64,000 nucleotides of DNA from Phascolarctos cinereus (GCF_002099425.1 NW_018344272.1:310001-374000); one strand, 5' to 3'. Positions 11,811 to 23,779 are shown, counted from the first letter of the stretch. Notes: generated by a model from the letters alone, not told the origin. Translations and numbers: made by a program.

Positions 11811-12057
11811 GCTGTTGTTCAGCTGTGACAGAGTCTTTCTGACCCTGTGGACATAGCAATGTAATTTTCTTGGCAAAGTTAGTAGAGTGATTGCCATTTC
11901 CTTGTCTAGTGGATTAAGGCAAACAGACATTAAGTGTCTTGCCTAGGGTCACATAGCTAGTAAGTGTCTGAGGGCAGATTTGAACTCAGGTTTTCCTGAC
12001 TCTAGACCCAGAACTCTCTCCACTGAACCACCTCATTATACAAACACCTAGGTGCCC
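11811..12057 (-). repeat. MAR1-type SINE (RTE-tailed)
   Basis: The same block order as the copy near 8.75 kb: tgctgttgttcag, a diverged gactc block, ttttcttggcaaag, cacatagctagtaagtgtct, then ccactgaaccacct. More diverged than the other MAR1 copies. Confidence 0.82.
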
Positions 12058-12304
12058 ATTACGGGAGGAACCAGCGGCAACCATATTTGTTTTCCTATAT
12101 GTTTTATGAAGCTATCTAGGTTATTTTGAGTAATATAGTTCAACTACCCTAATAGAAAGGTAAAGGATGGAGGTATAATCAGGGAAACAGCATGGTTCTC
12201 TCTCAAACTTTGGCTCAACAGAAAGTGCAGATGTGAAGGAGGAAAACATTGGCTGGATGCTGGAGAAGAGAGAAGCCAAATGGCAATGCATTACTTTAAG
12301 CCTA

Positions 12305-12433
12305 TAAAATTGAGGGTGAAACAATGGTATGATTTCTCTCCACAAGTAGCAAATGTTGAGAAAAATAAATAAGTATGCTGTTGAAAGATATTTCATATAT
12401 CATAAACAATTACTTATAAACAATTCACATGTG
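12305..12433. repeat. local direct repeat, copy 1
   Basis: Aligns with 13139-13271 over about 115-130 bp, at roughly 80%. Shared blocks include tctccacaagtagcaaatg / tctccacacatggcaaata and tcataaac(ag)aattactt. The family is unknown. Confidence 0.7.
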
Positions 12434-13138
12434 AATCTGCTTATTAAATGCATGGGCAGAGTGTTTCTGTGGAAACTGGGAGAACTCTCTTGTGTGAAGC
12501 TTGAGTTTAAGATGTGTTTCTGAGCTGCAAACACATGCAGAACTTTTTCCCATTTGAACTGTTTGTCAGAGAGCTAGGTCTCCATGCAAAGGTAACAAGT
12601 TTTGTCTGTTTGAGGCAGTTCAGTTGCCTACTGAAGAAGAAAGGAAGTGTGAGCCAGAAGTAAAGATAAAACAAAAATACAAAGAAAAGGCTGTTAAGGC
12701 TATGAGAAGGTGGCCTAATGAGTGGCATGTTCAGGTCATTATAAAACTTAGAAAAACAATTTTTTAAAAAATTATAGACACCTTTATTTCTTAGAAGACA
12801 GATCACTGCTTCGTTAAAAAGGCAGAAAAAATATAAAATCACCCTGTCTTGCAACAATATTTTTTCTTCACAAAATAAAGCTTCTTTTTTTTCCTGGCCT
12901 AATGTAGGGAGAAATAGAGTTCCACTAGTAGATTAATCCTCTTAATGCATAGTAAGCCTAAGAATAAAGATCCATGGAATGTATCAGTTGTACCAGGAGA
13001 GAATCACATAATAGTTGAGTGGGTAGTATGCCTTACCAGCTACCTAAAGGCTGACACACTCAGTTAAGAAAGAAAAGAGAACAATTCATTTCTGGAATCT
13101 AGGGAAAGTAGGTATGCAGTTTTCGGTTTTTTATTTAC
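12434..13138. other. unique sequence between two local repeats
   Basis: No family recognised. The minus frame at 12507-12857 (116 codons) has no known features. Confidence 0.4.
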
Positions 13139-13271
13139 TAAAATGAGAGTATAGCTATGGCAAGATTTGTCTCCACACATGGCAAATATTGAAGAATATA
13201 AATGAATGTTCTGTTAAAAGACATTTCATACATCATAAACAGAATTACTTATAAACATTCCAGATGTGTAT
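13139..13271. repeat. local direct repeat, copy 2
   Basis: Partner of 12305-12433, in the same orientation and about 0.83 kb away. Confidence 0.7.
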
Positions 13272-13451
13272 TTAAAAGTTGTAGGGACGATAGTTTTAAA
13301 ATGCTTATAGCTATGTCTAAATGACTACAGATAAACTGGTCTAGGACCATAAACTTTAATCAGTGTGATTTAGTAAGGGTCATCTTAACATGGCACTGAC
13401 AGTGAGATCAATGCTTATGAATTCAACCACATAGATGAATTTTGGTGAATA

Positions 13452-14358
13452 AAACTAGCTGACTTTTCTTTATTTTTTTATTAATACTTTATTTATTTTT
13501 AGATTTCAACAATCACTTCCATAAGATTTTGAGTTCCAAATTATCTCCCCATGTCTCCCCCCCACTCCAAGACATCATGTAAATTGATATAGGCTCAATA
13601 TATACATTCATATTGAACCTATTTTCACGTCAGTCATGTTGCAAAGAAGAATTAGAACCAATGGGAGAAAATACAAGAAAGAAGAAACAAAAAAAGAGAG
13701 AAAGCAAATAATATGTTTTGATCTGCATTCAGGCTCCATAGATCTTTTTCTGGATGTGGACAGCATTTTCCATCATGAGTCTTTTGAAGTTGTCTTAGAT
13801 CCTTGCATTGCTAAGAGGTAAGCCTATCAAAGTTAGTCATCACACAGTGCGGTTATTACTGTACACAATGTTCTCCTGGTTCTGCTTACTTCACTCAGAG
13901 TCAGACTGCATAAGTCTTTCCAGGTTTTTCTGAAGTCCACTTGCTCATCATTATTCTATTCTATTGCATTCATATACCACAACTTGTCCAGCCATTCCCC
14001 AACTGATAAGCATTCTCTCAATTTCCAATTCTTAGCCACCACAAAAAGAGCTGTATAAATATTTTTGTACATGTGGGTTCTTTTCCCATTTGTATGATCT
14101 CTTTGGGATACAGTCCTAGAAGTGGGTATTGCTGGGTATGCACAATTTTATAGCCCTTTGGGCATAGTTCCAAACTGCTCTCCAGAATGGTTGGATCAGT
14201 TCACAATTCCACCAACAATGCATTAGTGTTCCAATTTTCCCACATCTTCTCCAGCATTTATCATTTTCCTGTTTTGTCACGTTAGCCAATTTGATAGGTG
14301 CAATGCGGTACCTCAGAGTTGTATGGATTTGCATTTCTCTAATCAATCTGCTTGACTT
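13452..14358 (-). mobile_element. 5'-truncated L1, minus strand
   Basis: From the T-rich run near 13466 (the minus-strand A-tail) it passes through an L1 3' UTR (aatcacttccataagatttt, atgttgcaaag) into the ORF2 C-terminal part (cattccccaactgataag, ctctttgggatacagtcc, atttgcatttctctaatc). It ends abruptly at about 14358, as a typical 5' truncation. Confidence 0.9.
14116..14346 (-). pseudogene. L1 ORF2 C-terminal remnant
   Basis: A 76-codon frame in sense with the L1 above. It contains NDKCWRRCGKIGTLMHCWWN, the cysteine-containing C-terminal segment of L1 ORF2 (cysteine and histidine spaced as in the L1 C domain), followed by WRAVWNYAQRAIKL. It is only the end of a protein normally of about 1,200-1,300 residues; RT and endonuclease parts are absent through 5' truncation. 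Confidence 0.88.
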
Positions 14359-14882
14359 TTATGATTTTATTTAATTCACCTGTGCTCATTGTTTACGTAC
14401 AGAGAAGATGGTCAGTCCATAATGACCAGTCCCTTAAGATGTGATCTTTAGCAATGCACTTTACTTCACTGGGTCCCAATTTCTTCTACTGTAAAATGAC
14501 ATTATAGAATCAAGTGATTCACAAAGTTTCTTCCAGGTCAAAACACAATACTCTTATTTTAACCTCTGGATGGTACTGATTGCCACTCAATGGTTAAGTG
14601 GGCCTTATACATACCTTGCTGTGATTGAAGTGCTAAATGTCAAGGTCCTTTAATCCCCCAGTCCCATCTCACTTTGAGGAAATAACAGTGGGTGGGAGTG
14701 GGGGAGTTTATTCATGAATCTACCCAATCAGAATTAGTTTTGAACTAAACTCCACCTCTTTTTAAACATTTCAAAAGTGCTAGTCATAAAACCTAGGTAT
14801 AATGACAAAGAAAAAGACTCATATGCTGGAATGCTGCTTATGGTATTTTTACTTTAGCATAATAAAATCAACATGTACTATC
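14359..14882. other. unique sequence, nothing recognised
   Basis: Apart from a faint MIR-like block (cccaatttcttctactgtaa, about 14475), nothing is identified. Confidence 0.4.
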
Positions 14883-15061
14883 ATAGAATAATAGAGTATT
14901 GGAAGGCACCTCACAGGCCATCTACTACAATGCCCTCATTTTATGGACGAGGAAACTGGAGGTTTAATTATTCATAAAAGATCACTTAAGGATCAAGTGG
15001 CTCAGCAGAGAGTCCAAATCAGGTCCTCTGACTCAAATACTTTCACTCTTTCCACTACACA
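14883..15061 (-). repeat. MIR/THER1 CORE-SINE
   Basis: Blocks catagaataatagag, cattttatggacgaggaaac, caggtcctctgactc and cactctttccactacac match the reverse complement of the family. Confidence 0.72.
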
Positions 15062-15079
15062 ATTTTATTAAATAAATAA

Positions 15080-15190
15080 TATTTTCCTCATCTATAAATC
15101 CAGCTCTCAGGTTGTTGTGTGGATGAAATGAAATATTTAAGTGCTTTGCAAATCTTAATTTACTGTAAAAATGGTATTATTGTTACAATT
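15080..15190 (+). repeat. MIR-type SINE 3' half
   Basis: Blocks ttcctcatctataaatcc, aggttgttgtgtggatgaaa and agtgctttgcaaatctta, ending in tattattgtta, match the plus-strand 3' half of MIR. Confidence 0.6.
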
Positions 15191-16240
15191 GATAATGATA
15201 ACAAGGAGACAACGCAAAATAATAAACAGTAAAAATCTGTTGAGAAGCTAAACCCCAAAAGTCATCCCTAATATTGGATAAATCTGAACCAAAAAATTTC
15301 AGATAGTGCATAATGAGTTCTTTCTTAAGCAGGCAAAAGAGTAGAGTAACACAATTCCTACAGGATGTTTTACTTACACTTTCCATAGGATTGGTCATCT
15401 GGTACAAATTCAGAAACTGGATCATCACTATATCCACTATTCCCTAGTGTCTCTGTATACTAAAGATGCTTGATAAATGTTTGTTTTATTGAATTTTGGC
15501 TTTTCTCTCCATTGCCTTGCTTGGTTTACGTAACAATAATGTATAGTCACTGAATTCACATCTCTGGAGATTTTTGACTGTTGTCATAGGATAGCCTGAT
15601 TTCACCACAAATTCAAAGCAATATTTAAGCTACAGGAAAATGAAAAAAAAAACAAAAAACATTGTCTACGCTATGGTCCAACTCCTTCAGATTATTAGAG
15701 ACCATTCTAATGAGTGTCAAAACAGATGCTTCCTAGCAATAATACAGTTAGATTAAGAAATAGAATTTTATAGGAAGTAGTGACAGGAATTTTATCCATT
15801 AAGATATTTCAAACTGTTCTATTTCAGAATTTGAAATGAAATTAAAATCATATACTATTGTATTACTGAGAAGAAAGTAACGTTCTAATAAACCACTTTA
15901 CATTACATGACAGAGAACTCAAAAAGAAAGAGACAATATTGCATTTATCATCATTTTACATTTGTCCCAAGAACAACAGACATACAGTTCTTCAAGGTTG
16001 GCAAAGAACTTTACATACATAGAAGAAACTGGCTCAATGAATGGTATACTGCTGCATTATTGTACTGAGAGTTATATTTTAGTTCTATGCCTTTAGAACA
16101 TCAAATTGATGGCTAATAGTGTAATAATCCATTTTCTGCATTTTTCTATATACTTACTGTCTTATATTTTTTTCTCCCAATACATCTTCATTCATTAATG
16201 ATCAGAAGGTCATCTAAGACTCTACCAGATATGAATTTAT
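15191..16240. other. mostly unique sequence
   Basis: A short L2-like end (gatgcttgataaatgtttg, about 15465-15485) is the only repeat trace. The 84-codon minus frame at 15183-15437 is unsupported. Confidence 0.4.
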
Positions 16241-16470
16241 AGGATACAAGAGGCAGCATGGCATAACGGATAGAAAATAGGCTCCAAATTAGAAAGTCCC
16301 ACCTTTAAAACATATCAACTGTGAGTCTGCACAAGTCATGTAACCTCTCAATGCAGAAGGTAGCTCTTTAAGACTCTACCCTGCAGAAATGGTACCCATC
16401 TGCATTGGTAAGTTCTTCACCAACAGCTCCCTACATTGATGAATTCACAAGTCTTGTCCCACCCTACACC
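16241..16470 (+). repeat. old tRNA-derived SINE, family not named
   Basis: Head agaggcagcatggcataacg, then acaagtcatgtaacctctca, then the tail blocks tctttaagactctaccctgc, gcattggtaagttcttcacc and gatgaattcacaagtcttgtc. The same family occurs reversed at 5083-5265 and 46725-46925, and in part at 51083-51235. Confidence 0.65.
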
Positions 16471-16743
16471 ACACCTTATCCTTCCCCAAAAGAACAGTTA
16501 AGAATTCAGAAAATCACAAAAGTGATACTTGATACATTCAGACACGTATCATCAAAATCCTAACTATGTGTAAGTAATTGCTAAGACAATAAGTGTCTTG
16601 CTTACTGGTTCTATACATTAAAAGAATCTAGATCTGCAGGTTCAATAGATATAAAAAAGAAGAGACAGACCTTAGAAACAATCTCATCCAACCTCCTCAT
16701 TTTCAAGATAAGGAAATTTTATTCTATATGCATTAAACCAGTG

Positions 16744-16787
16744 CTTCTTAAACTGTGGGTCATGACTTTGACCCACAGTTTAAGAAG
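16744..16787. repeat. perfect 19-bp inverted repeat (hairpin)
   Basis: Arms cttcttaaactgtgggtca (16744-16762) and its exact reverse complement (16769-16787) flank a 6-base loop. The motif resembles the end of an old DNA transposon family (ttaaactgtgggtcatgac), so it may be a rearranged transposon fragment. Confidence 0.8.
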
Positions 16788-17889
16788 CTCTAAAGGGGTC
16801 AGAAGTGGAAAAAGTTTAAAAAGCCCTGCATGAAACAACTTATCCTACATTGCTGCTTAATCAACAATAGTCAGGATTTGAATCTATACCTGTAGAGTGC
16901 TAGTCGGTTTAATGTTTTACATTTTTTTCCTACATAGTGGCAGGATTCTCATTCTGTTCCCTTTTTCTACCAATAAATCATCATATGCTAATAATCAACA
17001 GGTCATAAATTTATTTAAGACTCTACCAGACAGGCCAAGATGGCAGATTAGAGGCAACAACACAGCTGAACTCTATCAATATTCCCCTTCAAATAACTTT
17101 AAAATAACACTTCAAATCAATCAGAATTGGAGTTGTAGAGCCAACAAAAGCCATGATAAGACATCTTTCTAGCCTAAGAAAACTTAGGAGGTTAGAAGAA
17201 GTCTGGGACACTGGGGCAGCCTGTCCTGAGCACACATGTACTATGATAGCAACTGTGTCTTCAGCAGTAATTTTGGGAATTCTCAGCCCAGAAATGGTGA
17301 GGTGGGGTGGTGAAAAAGAGATTATAAAGGACTTTTCTAGCACTGGATACAGCTGGCACTAATTGACAACTTTATTGCCTATAACTCATTCTGGGTCATA
17401 GTTCCAGGGCAAAGATAAGTACTTGTGGTCAGTCACATTTGAGCAGGGACCCTGGTCTCAGTTCCAAGACAAAGAGGAGCATTAGTGAGTCAGCTGCCAG
17501 GAATTAGAGGCCCTTCCTGGCTAAAGACCAGCGCTCAGACCAAGAGAAAAAATGACCACAACTCTCCTAGGATCACAGAATCTTGGAAACACTAAAAATT
17601 TACAGACCTCCAGAACTAGCTTCTGAAAATAACAGCACAAAAAGGCCAGAAGTTTGGACAGTGCCTCACCTTCCCCAGGTGAGGAGAGCCCAACTTTAAC
17701 ATAAAGTTCAAAGTCAAGAAATAGACTGGAAAAATGAGCAAACACACACACACGCACACACACAATGATAAAAAGCTATTACGGTGGCAGGGAAGACAAG
17801 TACATAAACTCACCAACATGAAAGACAACAATATGAAAACAGCTACAGAGCCTTAAAGAAAAAAATGTTAATTGAACCACAGCCCAACA

Positions 17890-18715
17890 AGAATTCCTAG
17901 AAAAATTAAAGAAGGAGATATGAGTGGTAGAGAAAATTGGAAAAAGAAATGAGGGTGATGCAAGAAAAAATATTTTAAAAAGAATTAACAGCTTGATAAA
18001 AGAGGCCCAAAAAGTACTGAAGAAAATAATACATTTAAAAACACAATTTGGCCTGATGGTTAAAGAGCATAAAAATATATTGAAGAAAGTCTTCAAAAAG
18101 AAGGAAAAATAGGAACAAAAGCTCACTGAAGGAAATAATTTCTTAAAAATTAGAGTTGGATAAGTAAAAGCTAATGATTCCATGAGACATCCAAAAAAAA
18201 GAAAACAAAGGCAAAAGAATGACAAAAATAGAAGAAAATGTGAAATAGCTCATTGGGAAAAACAGCTGACTTGGAAAATGTATTGAGAAGACATAATTAA
18301 AGAAATATTGGACTCCTGGAAAGCCATGTTCAAAGAAAGGGCCTAGACACCATGTTTCAAGTAATTATCAAGGAAAATTGTCCTGATATCTTAGATTCAA
18401 AGGATAAAATCAAAATTGAAAGAATCCACTGATGTCCTCCCAAAAATATCTAAAAATGAAAACTCCCAGGAATATGATAGTCAAATCCCAGAGCTCCCAG
18501 ATCAGAAAGAAAACACTTAAAGCATCTAGAAAGAAACAATTCAAATAATATGGAACCACAGCCAGGATCACACAAGATTTAGAGGCTTCCACATTAAAAA
18601 GCAGAAGGCTGGGAATATGATATTCTAGAAGGGATTCCTAATGAAACAACCAGAGCTCAATAGAAAATTTGACATTCAAACACAAGATTCAAGGGAAGCA
18701 TAAAAAAGTAAACAT
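17890..18715 (+). pseudogene. L1 ORF1 remnant (outer L1)
   Basis: The DNA follows the L1 ORF1 order: a lysine- and glutamate-rich coiled-coil part (gaaaagaaatgagggtgatg), then an RRM/C-terminal domain part (a conserved bcaatcccagagctcccag stretch, aagaaacaattcaaataat, aattt gacattcaaacacaag). Only short frames remain open, for example 17924-18112 (62 codons), so it is broken by several stops. The minus-strand 148-codon frame at 17779-18225 is its antisense shadow. Confidence 0.75.
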
Positions 18716-19063
18716 GAAAGTAATAATAAAGGAGTCAATAAAATTAAATTATTTATATTCCTATGTAGGAAGATGATACATTTAGCCCCTAAGAACTTTA
18801 TCATTATTAGGGCAGTTAAAAGGAGTTTACATAGACAGAAGGCATGGATATGAGTTGATAATGTTGGAATGACCTCCAAAAAAAACCCTGAAGGTGTGAG
18901 AAAAAGACATGCCCTGCCAGAAGGGGAAAAGCAGAGGTAAAATAAGGGAAATTTTCTCACCTAAAAAAGTTTTGTAAAAAAGAGCATTTACAGTGAAAGG
19001 AAAAGTGGGGTGGCAGGCAATGCTTGAACTTCATTGTAAACAGAATTGATTCAAAGAGGGAAG

Positions 19064-19109
19064 AATATATAGATATAGATATAGATATAGATATATAGAT
19101 ATATAGATA

Positions 19110-19145
<36 letters not shown>

Positions 19146-19147
19146 TT
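19064..19147. repeat. (ATAGAT)n/(GTAT)n microsatellite in L1 inter-ORF region
   Basis: Runs of atagat, then atat, then gtat units. They sit inside the outer L1 between ORF1 and ORF2, at a different point from the microsatellites of the 49-57 kb L1 copies. Confidence 0.95.
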
Positions 19148-19347
19148 TATGTATACTCACTCAGTTGTGTACAGAAATCTAGCTTACCCAATAGGAGAGG
19201 AAAGAGAAGGGAGGGTTAACAAAAGTGAGGGAAGATTAAGGGAGGCAGTGGTTAGAAGCAAAATAGGTTTTTGAGGAGGGAAAGGATAAAAAAGAGAGGG
19301 AAAAGAAGAAGGAAGAAGGGGAGGAGGAAGAAAAGAAAGACAAAAAG

Positions 19348-19545
19348 ATGATGATGATGATAAAGGGAAATGCACAGTTATTAATTATAACTGTGACTAT
19401 GAATGGGATTAATTCACTCATAAAATGGAAGCAGATAGCACAATGGATTAGAAACCAGAATCCAACAATATGTTGTTTACAAGAGACACACTTGAAACAG
19501 AAAAACAAATGCAGACTTAAAATAAATGCTTGGAACAGAATCTAA
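19348..19545 (+). pseudogene. L1 ORF2 N-terminal (endonuclease) remnant
   Basis: A 65-codon frame with ITVTMNGINSLIKWKQIAQW, then NQNPTICCLQETHLKQK. The NG-N and CLQETH motifs are the N-terminal active-site motifs of the L1 apurinic endonuclease (Asn and Glu metal ligands). The homology continues past the frame end to about 19680, where the nested element begins. Everything else of ORF2 except its 3' end is gone. Confidence 0.88.
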
Positions 19546-19681
19546 TATGTTTTAACTAAACTAAAAAAAATAAAAACAGAAGTAGCAATAATGATCTCAC
19601 ACAAAGCAAAAGCAAAAATAGATATAATTAAAAGAAAAGTTTGGGGAAACTACATTGTGCCAAAGAGTAGCATAGAGGACA

Positions 19682-22600
19682 GGGTTCCAGTAAGATGGCA
19701 GAGTAGGTCAGAAAATTCCAAGCTCTCAAGATTTCCCCCACAAAAGAGATGAAATAACACTTCAAGGCAAATACTGTGGTAACTGTCTTCCTGGGACAAT
19801 TGGAGAAGATCTAAATAAAAGAGGTAGGATGAGGATTGGTTCCTGTGGAGAGTAAACACCTCCAGGCTAGGTCCTAGGTCAACTTAAACAACAAGCAGCA
19901 AGCCCTGGGGTTAACTGAGTTGGGAGGCTATCTCAGCCCCACCTGCAGGAGCCTTTACCCCTGGGGACAATGAGGAGTATTGGGCATCTGACCCAGGAAA
20001 GATTGAGGGAACCTCTGCTAACAAGGAATGTCAGACCCAGCTGTGCTGTGAACATTGAGTGGGGGTGAGAAGGAACCAGCACTTACTTGGTGAGTACAGA
20101 AGCAGTGGGATGGAGACTCTGCTGGCTGTGGGCACTTACAGGAGGCTGGGGGTCTTTGTTCCAGTTCCAAGCCAGAGGGAAGAACTGAAGGAGGATCTGA
20201 GGTCAGAGACACCATCCCCCATACTCCAGGACTAGAGGTGATTATAAAAACTAAGCTACTACAAAGAATTAAAAAAACACCCACAGGCCAAGGAGAAAGA
20301 ATCCAACCATAGAGAGTTACTATGGAAATAGAGAAGACTGGGGTTTGTCTTCAGGGGAGGATACTAAAGCAAAAAAACCCTCTTCTGTCCCAAAGAATAA
20401 TGTCAAATGGTCACCTGCTCAAAAAGAAGTCATAGAAGAACTTGAAAAATATATTAAGAATCAAATGAGAAAGATTGAGGGGGAAAAAAACAACAACCAA
20501 TCCAAGAAAAACGAGAAGATTATAAAAAGAAAGTCAACCAATTAGAAAAGAATATTCGGTATCTTAAGGAAGAAAATGATCTCTTTAAAATCAGAATTGG
20601 GCAAGGGGAAGCCAGAAAAGTCATAAGACATCAAAAAATAATAAAACAAAATATAAAAAATGAAAAAATAGAAGAGAATGTGAAACATCCCATAAGAAAA
20701 ACAATTAATCTGGAGAACAGTTCAAGAAGAGAAAACATAAGAATAATCAGACTACCTGAAAGCTATAATCAAAAAAAGAATCTTAATACAATAATAGAAG
20801 AAATGATTAAAGAAAATTATTCTGAAGTATTAGAACAAGAGGGGAAAGTGGAAACAGAAAATAAAATCCACTGATCACCACCTGAAAGAGATCCTATGAG
20901 GAAAACCTATAGAAATATCATAGTCAAATTCTGAAACCCCCAGCTCAAAGATGAAATGTTACCAGCAACAACAACAACAAAAAAAGCAATTCAAATATGG
21001 TGGTGCCACAATTAGAATTACACAAGACTTAGCAGTGGTGATACTAAAAGACCACTGGTCTTGGAACACTATATATCAAAGAGCAAAAGAACTGGGGTTC
21101 TGGATGAAAATCTCATACTCACCAAAGCTAATCATTATCTTGAATGAAAAAAGAAAATGTACATTTAATGAACTGTCAGACTTTCAGGACTTCGTTTAAA
21201 AAAAATCCTGAACTTAATAAAAAATTTGAAATACAAGAGCCAAGAGAAATACAAGGTACATACCAAAGACTAATTACAAGGGACTCAATAAGGACAGAAT
21301 TTTTACCTTGTATGTTTGTAAAATTGTATGTCTAAGATTGTTATTAGTAATTGGGCAGTTCATAAGAAAGACTGGGGTAGACCCAAGTATGAGATGGCTT
21401 TAAAAAATAAAACCATTTAGAACCAGCTAAGAAGAATAGTTATCTTATACAGATGAGGTGAGAAAGGAAGAACCAACATGAAGAATTAGACGGAGGAGGA
21501 GCACTGTTAGGTCTGGAAACCTACTGTATTTTACCACATCATCATCACAGATTTTATGTCAAATATTTTTGCAAAAAAGTGAAGTTTTTTAATTCTGCTG
21601 GTGTTGCTTAAAAATCATTTATTACTAAACTGTCTTTGGTACAAGATTAGGATGCATTGAATATTTGTGGATATACATTAAAATTGGGAACATACAAGTC
21701 TTACTATGTCATGTGACTTACTAATGGCAGTTTCGCCTGCCTGACCCCCCCACCCTGCACCTACAGCTCTTCACTGGGTTGAATGACAATACCATTAGTA
21801 CTGCAGAGTTCTAAAAACCAACAACAACAACAACAACAACAAAAACCCACAAGTCGGCTTTCTGAATGCACTGAGAATTCTAGGCTCACAGTTCCCAATA
21901 CACAAGAGATAAATGTATATCCATATGTCACTGGTGAATACATTGCTGCTCTGTTTACCTTTTAATCATCATGAAGAACAGAATTATACCATGTAATGAT
22001 TATGCAATGAAAGGATATAAACCAATATTGAACTGAAAAAACAGGGTGTAAAGTTATGCGGTGGCAACACTTATGCAGTAAAATACCTACTCTCATTGGG
22101 AATGAGTTCAAGCGGGAATGATACCTATATATAAATTCAGAAAGAAATAAAACACTAAGGGGATAGGGAGGGGAGAGTAGATAAGGGAGAGATCTTTAGA
22201 GGGGATGGTGAGGGAATAGGTTAAAAGAGGGGGTATGGAAGGGTGCTTAGATTCATGGGAATGGGAGGATAAGGAAGGGATCCTTGGAGGAGGTGTGTAT
22301 TAAGTAATAGGAGGCAAGATAGCCGCTAGAATTAAAGTAGAGGAGTCAGGAGGGATTGGAAATGAGAGATATGCACAAACTCAGAAACAAAGATCAGAAG
22401 CAGAATTTGTCAGGGAAAGTATATATCTACATATGTATGTATGAATATACATGTATATGTGTATCTATATATCTTTATATAAATATATCTGCACTTAATT
22501 GTAGCCTTCCAGGGTGGAGGGGGAGAAAAAGAGGAGGAAAAGAACAAATTGAAAAATGCACAGCAGAGAAAAAAAGAAAACTAAAAAGGAAGCAAAGAAA

Positions 22601-22782
22601 AGATAGATAGCTTGAAATGGAAATTTATTGCTATGTATTTTGAATCCTCTCTAAACTCTGCTACGCACATGCCATGCTTTTTTTTCTTTTCTTATTTTGT
22701 ATTTGTTTCAATATTTAAGTTTATAATATGTTTCTTTTTCTTTTTTTAATGTGTATTTTAAGTTTCAGTAATACAAAAGCAA
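19682..22782 (+). mobile_element. nested ORF1-only L1 relative (HAL1-like)
   Basis: A second L1-type 5' end (agggttccagtaagatggca) appears within the outer L1 ORF2. It carries its own 5' UTR and ORF1 (20345-21199), then a long 3' region with no ORF2 homology that ends in a T-rich and then A-containing stretch. The outer ORF2 resumes at 22783. Similar bases at both junctions (agagtagcatagagg / aaaaggtaccatagac) look like a degraded TSD. ORF1 without ORF2 matches the HAL1 half-LINE type known in mammals including marsupials; assignment is by inference. Confidence 0.6.
20345..21199 (+). pseudogene. ORF1 remnant of the nested HAL1-like element
   Basis: Three frames cover it. 20345-20545 (66 codons) holds KNNVKWSPAQKEVIEELEKY, the start of the coiled coil. 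20680-20874 holds ENSSRRENIRIIRLPES, the hallmark RRM start of L1 ORF1. 20951-21199 holds KKQFKYGGATIRITQDLA and YQRAKELGFWMKISYSPKL, the end of the RRM and the C-terminal domain. The frames differ, so at least two frame breaks have occurred. The Gln run (QQQQQQ) at 20960-20980 comes from a (CAA)n stretch. Confidence 0.85.
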
Positions 22783-23393
22783 AAAAGGTACCATAGACAT
22801 TGAAATAATATCAAAAAATTTTTGTAAGTTTCTCTAATAAAGGCCTGATTTCTCAAATATCTGCTGAGTATAGCACTGATTCAAATTATAAAAATAAGAG
22901 CCATTTCCCAATTTATAAATGATAAAAGGATGAAAATGGGCAGTTTTGAGAAGAAATTAAAGTTATCTACAATCATGTGAAAAAATGCTCCAAATTACTA
23001 AGTTTTAGAGAAATGCAAAACAAAACAAGTCTGAGCTACCACTTCACCATTATCAGAAATGATAAATGCTATAAGGGATGAGAGAAAAATATGTACACTA
23101 ATCAACTGTTACTGGGATAGTGAACTGGTTCAACCATTCTGGAGAACAATTTGGAACTAGGCCTAAATGGCTATAAAACTGTGTATACCCTTTGACTCAA
23201 CAATACCACTACTAGATCTATATCCCAAAGAGATCAAAGGAAAAACATTTATATGTACAAAACTATTTATATTAGCTCTTTTTGTGGTGGTAAATAATTA
23301 GAAATCGAGGAGATTGGAGGAAGTGAAAGGATTTGGAACTCAAAATTTAAAAAGAAAAGAATGTTTAAAATAAATAAATGATATTTTTTAAAA

Positions 23394-23779
23394 ACTCTAC
23401 CAGATAAGAATGTATAGAACTATTTTTTTTCTAGGCTATTTTATTAAAAATGAGTAGACAGAAGGCTTTTCTTTTCTAAAGACTAAAATCTGCCTTTCCT
23501 TCTTGTTTCACTGGACATAATATCTTTTCATTGCACAAAGCTTTAAAGGGCAAAATCAGACTCCTTCTCAATTATCTGCCACCGGTATAGGCATACAGTA
23601 TAAATACAAAGTAGAGAGATAGTCCCCCAGACCTATCTCCCTATCTGTACAGAAATTTCTCAGGAATTTGTGTGGCCCAAACTCTTATCCAAGTTGACTT
23701 TATTTGTCTTTTGCTGCATATATTCCATCTTTTCTCATTTACTCCTTTGTCAGTCATATCATTAACTGAAAGGTTAACA
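23394..23779. other. unique sequence, nothing recognised
   Basis: The 3' flank of the L1. No repeat or gene is identified. Confidence 0.45.

Larger units (their letters stand above)
17031..23393 (+). mobile_element. L1 (5'-complete, ORF2 internally deleted), interrupted by a nested element
   Basis: The 5' end (aggccaagatggcagattag) is followed by a 5' UTR, ORF1 remnants (about 17890-18715), a purine-rich inter-ORF region and the start of ORF2 (to about 19681). The LINE resumes at about 22783 with accatagacattgaaataat, then jumps near 22812 to the 3'-terminal ORF2 region (tctctaataaaggcctgatt ... gagaacaatttggaacta ... ctctttttgtggtggt) and a short A-rich end. An 11-bp TSD, actctaccaga, lies at 17020-17030 and 23394-23404. 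Roughly 3 kb of ORF2 is missing at the jump. Confidence 0.85.

Noticed and set aside
17779-18225. 148-codon minus-strand open frame rich in Phe, Leu and Ser
   Set aside because: It is antisense to the Lys/Glu-rich L1 ORF1 remnant; the composition follows from the A-rich sense strand.
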